Positions 6,599 through 9,268 of a stretch of DNA of 9,268 bases are shown here, in pieces. This DNA comes from Acidimicrobiia bacterium (GTDB taxonomy: Bacteria; Actinomycetota; Acidimicrobiia; Acidimicrobiales; Acidimicrobilacustridaceae). How positions within the stretch are numbered: position 1 is the first letter of the stretch; every line of letters starts with the position of its first letter. The position numbers and the translations under genes are program-made. The notes under the pieces are model-generated. The model saw nothing but the letters and a program-made list of their open reading frames with translations, made no database searches and was not told where the DNA came from. Location: the NCBI GenBank assembly GCA_016462055.1, contig JAEMTX010000015.1:1-9268 (forward strand), given 5' to 3'.

Positions 6599-6638
6599 AG
6601 TGAGCACCCTCTCGTTGGGCCGCCGATTGGGCGGTGTT

Positions 6639-6655
6639 TCTGACGAACCGTCAGA
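6639..6655. promoter_or_regulatory. 17-bp perfect inverted repeat, candidate operator in divergent region
   Basis: TCTGACGAACCGTCAGA has perfect 7-bp arms (TCTGACG/CGTCAGA) around AAC. It lies in the 142-bp region between the divergent amidohydrolase (start 6598) and aldehyde dehydrogenase (start 6741), 40 bp from the first and 85 bp from the second. The size and layout resemble operators of TetR-family repressors. A half-site-like TGACGAAC recurs at 6705-6712. The regulator is not in the window. Confidence 0.5.
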
Positions 6656-6726
6656 TTACACGGCGGCCGGTTGTCGTCCACCGCCGTGCGGGAATTGCTG
6701 AGTATGACGAACGACGGTGGCTGTCC

Positions 6727-6732
6727 TAACGT
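6727..6732 (+). promoter_or_regulatory. Candidate -10 box TAACGT for a leaderless aldehyde dehydrogenase transcript
   Basis: TAACGT fits the TANNNT -10 consensus and ends 8 nt before the ATG at 6741, which has no Shine-Dalgarno sequence. The arrangement matches the one in front of the acyl-CoA dehydrogenase at 1485. A TGACGA at 6705-6710 sits about where a -35 element would be. Computational reading only. Confidence 0.4.
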
Positions 6733-6740
6733 GCCCAACC

Positions 6741-8204
6741 ATGGCAATCACGAACGAATACCGTCAGCTCATCGGTGGCGAATGGGTCCCCGGCGGCGAT
6801 GGCACCTACGACATCATCAACCCCGCCACTGAGCAGGTTGTGGCTGCAGCGCCCGAGGCATCTGCCGAAGACGTGGCTCGCGCCGCTGCTGCGGCAAAGG
6901 AAGCATTCCCGGCCTGGAGCCGCACTTCCCCGGAAGAACGGTCGGCGCTTCTTGCCGCCGCCGGCAAGGAATTGGCCAGGCGTACCCCCGAGCTCATTCC
7001 CTTAGTTATTAGCGAAACCGGCGCAACGTCATCGGTGGGTTCGCTGATGCAGGTTCCTGTTGCGATTTCACGATTCGATCGTTACGCCAAAGGCGCGCTC
7101 CACGACCTGAGTGTTGCCCTTCCACCTCAGGCCATTGGCACGACTCCGCTTGCTGCTGGCGCGCTTATGTCTGGTTATGCCCGCAAGGTTCCGCTCGGAG
7201 TTGTTGCCTGTATCGCTCCGTACAACTTCCCGACCACGTCAATGGTGGGCAAGATTGCTCCGGCACTTGCGACCGGCAACACCGTTGTGATGAAGCCCGC
7301 CCCGCAGGACCCGCTGTGCGTCATCGAACTAGCAAAGGTCCTTGAAGATGTTGGTTTTCCGAAGGGTGTCATCAACATCGTTACAGGTAGCGGCCCGTCC
7401 GCCGGTGTGAATCTGGTTTCCGATCCCAATGTCGACATGGTGTCGTTCACCGGTTCGTCTGCAGTCGGCGCATCGATTGTTGCCGCCGGCGCTCCCACCA
7501 TGAAACGTCAGCTTCACGAACTTGGTGGCAAGGGTGCATGCATCGTCCTCGAGAACGCTGACATGGAAAAGGTCGTTGCCGGTATCGCCAGTGTGTGGGC
7601 ATTCCATTCCGGTCAGATCTGCACCGCACCGACGCGCGTGATCGTCCACCGCAGCCGCTACGACGAACTCGTTACTCGCCTCGAAGGTGCCGCTCGTGCG
7701 CTCAAGGTTGGCGATCCTCTCGACGCCGCAACCCAAGTTGGTCCGGTTATTTCTGCAGTGCAGCTTGGCCGTATCCAGGGAATGATTGAAGCCGGTCTTT
7801 CCGAAGGCGCCGAAATGGTTGTCGACGGCCGCAATGCCGGACCAGATAAGGGTTATTTCATTGGCCCAACACTTCTTGCGGGCTGCAATAACACCATGAC
7901 TCTTGTGCGCGAAGAAATCTTCGGTCCGGTCGTGGTCATCGTTCCGTTCGAAACTGTCGACGACGCAATCGCCATCGCGAACGACAGCGACTACGGCTTG
8001 TTCTCCTACGTGTTTGGTTCCGATACGCCAGCCGCGTTTGAGGTTGCAAAGCAAATTCGGTCCGGTCGTGTTGGAATCAATAGTGTTCAGACACACCACG
8101 AAACACCATTCGGCGGTTTCAAGATGTCAGGTATCGGTCGCGATGGCGGCAACTGGGGTCTCGACGCTTACACCGAATGGCAATCAATTATTTGGGGCAG
8201 TTGA
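6741..8204 (+). CDS. NAD(P)+-dependent aldehyde dehydrogenase
   Basis: A full-length 487-residue aldehyde dehydrogenase-superfamily enzyme oxidising an aldehyde to its carboxylic acid. Visible residues: IGGEWV at 11-16, oxyanion-hole Asn162 in APYNFP, cofactor-binding Lys185 in MKPAP, FTGSSAVG (236-243), general-base Glu260 in HELGGKG, nucleophile Cys294 in GQICTAP, EEIFGPVV (391-398), and PFGGFKMSGIGRDGG near the end. All catalytic residues are present. The ATG at 6741 gives the usual N-terminus (MAITNEYRQLIGGEWV); an upstream ATG at 6717 adds eight residues running through the putative -10 box. It is followed after 51 bp by an alcohol dehydrogenase gene on the same strand, so the two probably form an alcohol-to-acid pathway. 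The specific aldehyde cannot be deduced. Confidence 0.95.
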   Translation: MAITNEYRQLIGGEWVPGGDGTYDIINPATEQVVAAAPEASAEDVARAAAAAKEAFPAWSRTSPEERSALLAAAGKELARRTPELIPLVISETGATSSVGSLMQVPVAISRFDRYAKGALHDLSVALPPQAIGTTPLAAGALMSGYARKVPLGVVACIAPYNFPTTSMVGKIAPALATGNTVVMKPAPQDPLCVIELAKVLEDVGFPKGVINIVTGSGPSAGVNLVSDPNVDMVSFTGSSAVGASIVAAGAPTMKRQLHELGGKGACIVLENADMEKVVAGIASVWAFHSGQICTAPTRVIVHRSRYDELVTRLEGAARALKVGDPLDAATQVGPVISAVQLGRIQGMIEAGLSEGAEMVVDGRNAGPDKGYFIGPTLLAGCNNTMTLVREEIFGPVVVIVPFETVDDAIAIANDSDYGLFSYVFGSDTPAAFEVAKQIRSGRVGINSVQTHHETPFGGFKMSGIGRDGGNWGLDAYTEWQSIIWGS

Positions 8205-8255
8205 GTTTCATTTCATTTCTAGTCACCGTCTATTGACACATCCTTGGGGGAATCC

Positions 8256-9268
8256 ATGAAGGGCATTGTTTTCACTGGAGAAGCTGCTGAAGTATTAGAC
8301 GGACTCGAAGTCCGCGATCCCGGCGCTGGCGAGGTCATCGTCAAAGTGATGGCTGCCGGCGTTTGTCATAGCGACGTCACTGCTGCGGCAGGTGCGTTCG
8401 GATGGCCATCGCCGGCCGTGCTGGGCCACGAAGGCGCTGGCATTGTCGAAAAGGTCGGCACGGGCGTCACGCATGTCGTCGAAGGTGATCACGTCATCAT
8501 TTCGACCCTTGCTGCTTGCGGCGTCTGTAAGGCCTGCGCGCAGGGCAAGCCCACGCGTTGTCGTCAGACACTTGGAAACATGGCTCAGCCGTTCACGCTG
8601 AATGGTGAAGCGTGTTGGAACTTTGCTGCTGCTTCGGTGTTCACCGAGCGCACAGTGGTTCGTGGTTTCCAAGCTGTGAAAATTCCTAAGGACGTTCCGT
8701 TCACATCAGCCTGCCTCGTTGGCTGTGGCGTGATGACGGGTGCTGGTGCGGTGCTGTATCGCTCCGACGTCAAGATCGGCCAGACCGCGGTCGTGTACGG
8801 CTGCGGCGGCGTTGGGCTCAACGCCATTCAGGCGCTGCGGGTCAAGCGGGCTTCGCGCATCATTGCCATCGACACCGAACCGGAAAAGGAAGCTCTGGCT
8901 CGCCAGTTCGGCGCCACCGACTTCCTCAACGGCCGCGATGAAGACATCGTCGAGCAGGTTCGTCGCCTCGTTCCCTACAGCGACACCGAGCTTTCCGGTC
9001 CGTTCAACGCCGGTGGCGTCGACTGGGTGTACGACGTCGTCGGCCACCCAACAGTGACCTCGAACGCGCTTGAAATGCTTGATTGGGGCGGCACCGTTGT
9101 CATTATCGGCACGCCTGGTGGCGACGCAACGTTCACGCTCCCATATCAGCGCTTCACGCAGAACGAACGATCAGTGATCGGTTGTCGTGCCGGTTCCTAC
9201 AGCCCGCACAGTGACATGTTGCAGATCATCGATCTCTATCGTCGTGGTGAATTCATGCTCGACGAACT
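8256..9268 (+). CDS. Zinc-dependent alcohol dehydrogenase, MDR family (3' end outside window)
   Basis: Incomplete: 337 codons are visible and the frame is still open at the window edge; family members have about 360-380 residues, so little is missing. It is a medium-chain dehydrogenase/reductase resembling class III and related actinobacterial alcohol dehydrogenases. The catalytic zinc site is Cys37 (GVCHSD), His58-Glu59 (GHEGAG) and Cys157 (LVGCGVMTGAG). The structural zinc lobe has Cys88, Cys91, Cys94 and Cys102. The cofactor fold has GCGGVG (182-187), with Asp206 at the end of the next strand favouring NAD+. The ATG at 8256 is preceded by TTGGGGGAATCC, a G-rich ribosome site. It lies 51 bp after the aldehyde dehydrogenase with no terminator between, so co-transcription is likely. 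Expected reaction: primary alcohol to aldehyde. A thiol-linked formaldehyde adduct as substrate is possible from the class III resemblance but not shown. Confidence 0.93.
   Translation, partial: MKGIVFTGEAAEVLDGLEVRDPGAGEVIVKVMAAGVCHSDVTAAAGAFGWPSPAVLGHEGAGIVEKVGTGVTHVVEGDHVIISTLAACGVCKACAQGKPTRCRQTLGNMAQPFTLNGEACWNFAAASVFTERTVVRGFQAVKIPKDVPFTSACLVGCGVMTGAGAVLYRSDVKIGQTAVVYGCGGVGLNAIQALRVKRASRIIAIDTEPEKEALARQFGATDFLNGRDEDIVEQVRRLVPYSDTELSGPFNAGGVDWVYDVVGHPTVTSNALEMLDWGGTVVIIGTPGGDATFTLPYQRFTQNERSVIGCRAGSYSPHSDMLQIIDLYRRGEFMLDE

Noticed and set aside
6587..6599. 13-bp palindrome TGTGTCGGACACA over the amidohydrolase start
   Set aside because: It is coding sequence, about two such palindromes are expected by chance in the window, and its spacing differs from the GTGTGACAC boxes at 1419 and 1450.
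6678..6720. Inverted repeat CCACCGCCGT / ACGACGGTGG
   Set aside because: Nine of ten matches in GC-rich sequence with a 23-nt spacer; not convincing beside the perfect 17-bp palindrome nearby.
7329..8099. Minus-strand open frame of 256 codons
   Set aside because: It is a shadow of the well-supported aldehyde dehydrogenase gene with no family motifs.
8234..8239. TTGACA as a -35 element for the alcohol dehydrogenase
   Set aside because: No -10 box lies at the right distance before the start codon; a correctly spaced one would fall at or inside the coding sequence.

Overview
The window looks like chromosomal DNA of a moderately GC-rich actinobacterium. This is an inference from the GC bias, several GTG starts, two apparently leaderless genes with TANNNT boxes just upstream of the ATG, and the FadE-type paired acyl-CoA dehydrogenases. 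An Acidimicrobiia-like source is possible, but nothing in the sequence proves it. No mobile element, RNA gene or CRISPR array is visible. Genes are densely packed and no gap exceeds about 150 bp.

Layout. Positions 49-1379 (minus strand) hold two overlapping short-chain dehydrogenase (SDR) genes. The upstream one is a short, degenerate SDR whose catalytic Ser, Tyr and Lys appear replaced; the downstream one is a full-length, apparently active SDR. They diverge from 1485-3733 (plus strand), two adjacent acyl-CoA dehydrogenase genes: one carries the flavin-loop motif and the likely catalytic Glu, and the other lacks both. The 105-bp region between the two operons contains a large imperfect dyad (1418-1459). 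A perfect 16-bp hairpin (3753-3786) separates the acyl-CoA dehydrogenases from a convergent gene for a secreted YHYH-domain protein, probably a lipoprotein (3802-4794, minus). Behind it, on the same strand, is an N-acyl-D-amino-acid deacylase-like amidohydrolase (4865-6598). A second divergent region (6599-6740) with a 17-bp palindrome separates the amidohydrolase from an aldehyde dehydrogenase (6741-8204, plus) and a zinc-dependent alcohol dehydrogenase that runs off the window (8256-9268).

How the genes may work together (inference). Acyl-CoA dehydrogenation and hydroxyacyl/oxoacyl dehydrogenation are two of the redox steps of beta-oxidation, and here each seems to be encoded as a catalytic subunit plus a degenerate partner. 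Known parallels are the ChsE alpha2-beta2 acyl-CoA dehydrogenases of mycobacterial steroid side-chain breakdown and the BbsCD SDR of anaerobic toluene breakdown, whose BbsC subunit is inactive. The alcohol and aldehyde dehydrogenases could convert an alcohol to an acid that feeds such a pathway. The amidohydrolase could release an acid from an amide or another cyclic or acylated precursor. No hydratase, thiolase or CoA ligase is in the window, so the substrate cannot be named. The most interesting item is the divergent pair of probable heteromeric enzymes sharing one dyad-containing control region.
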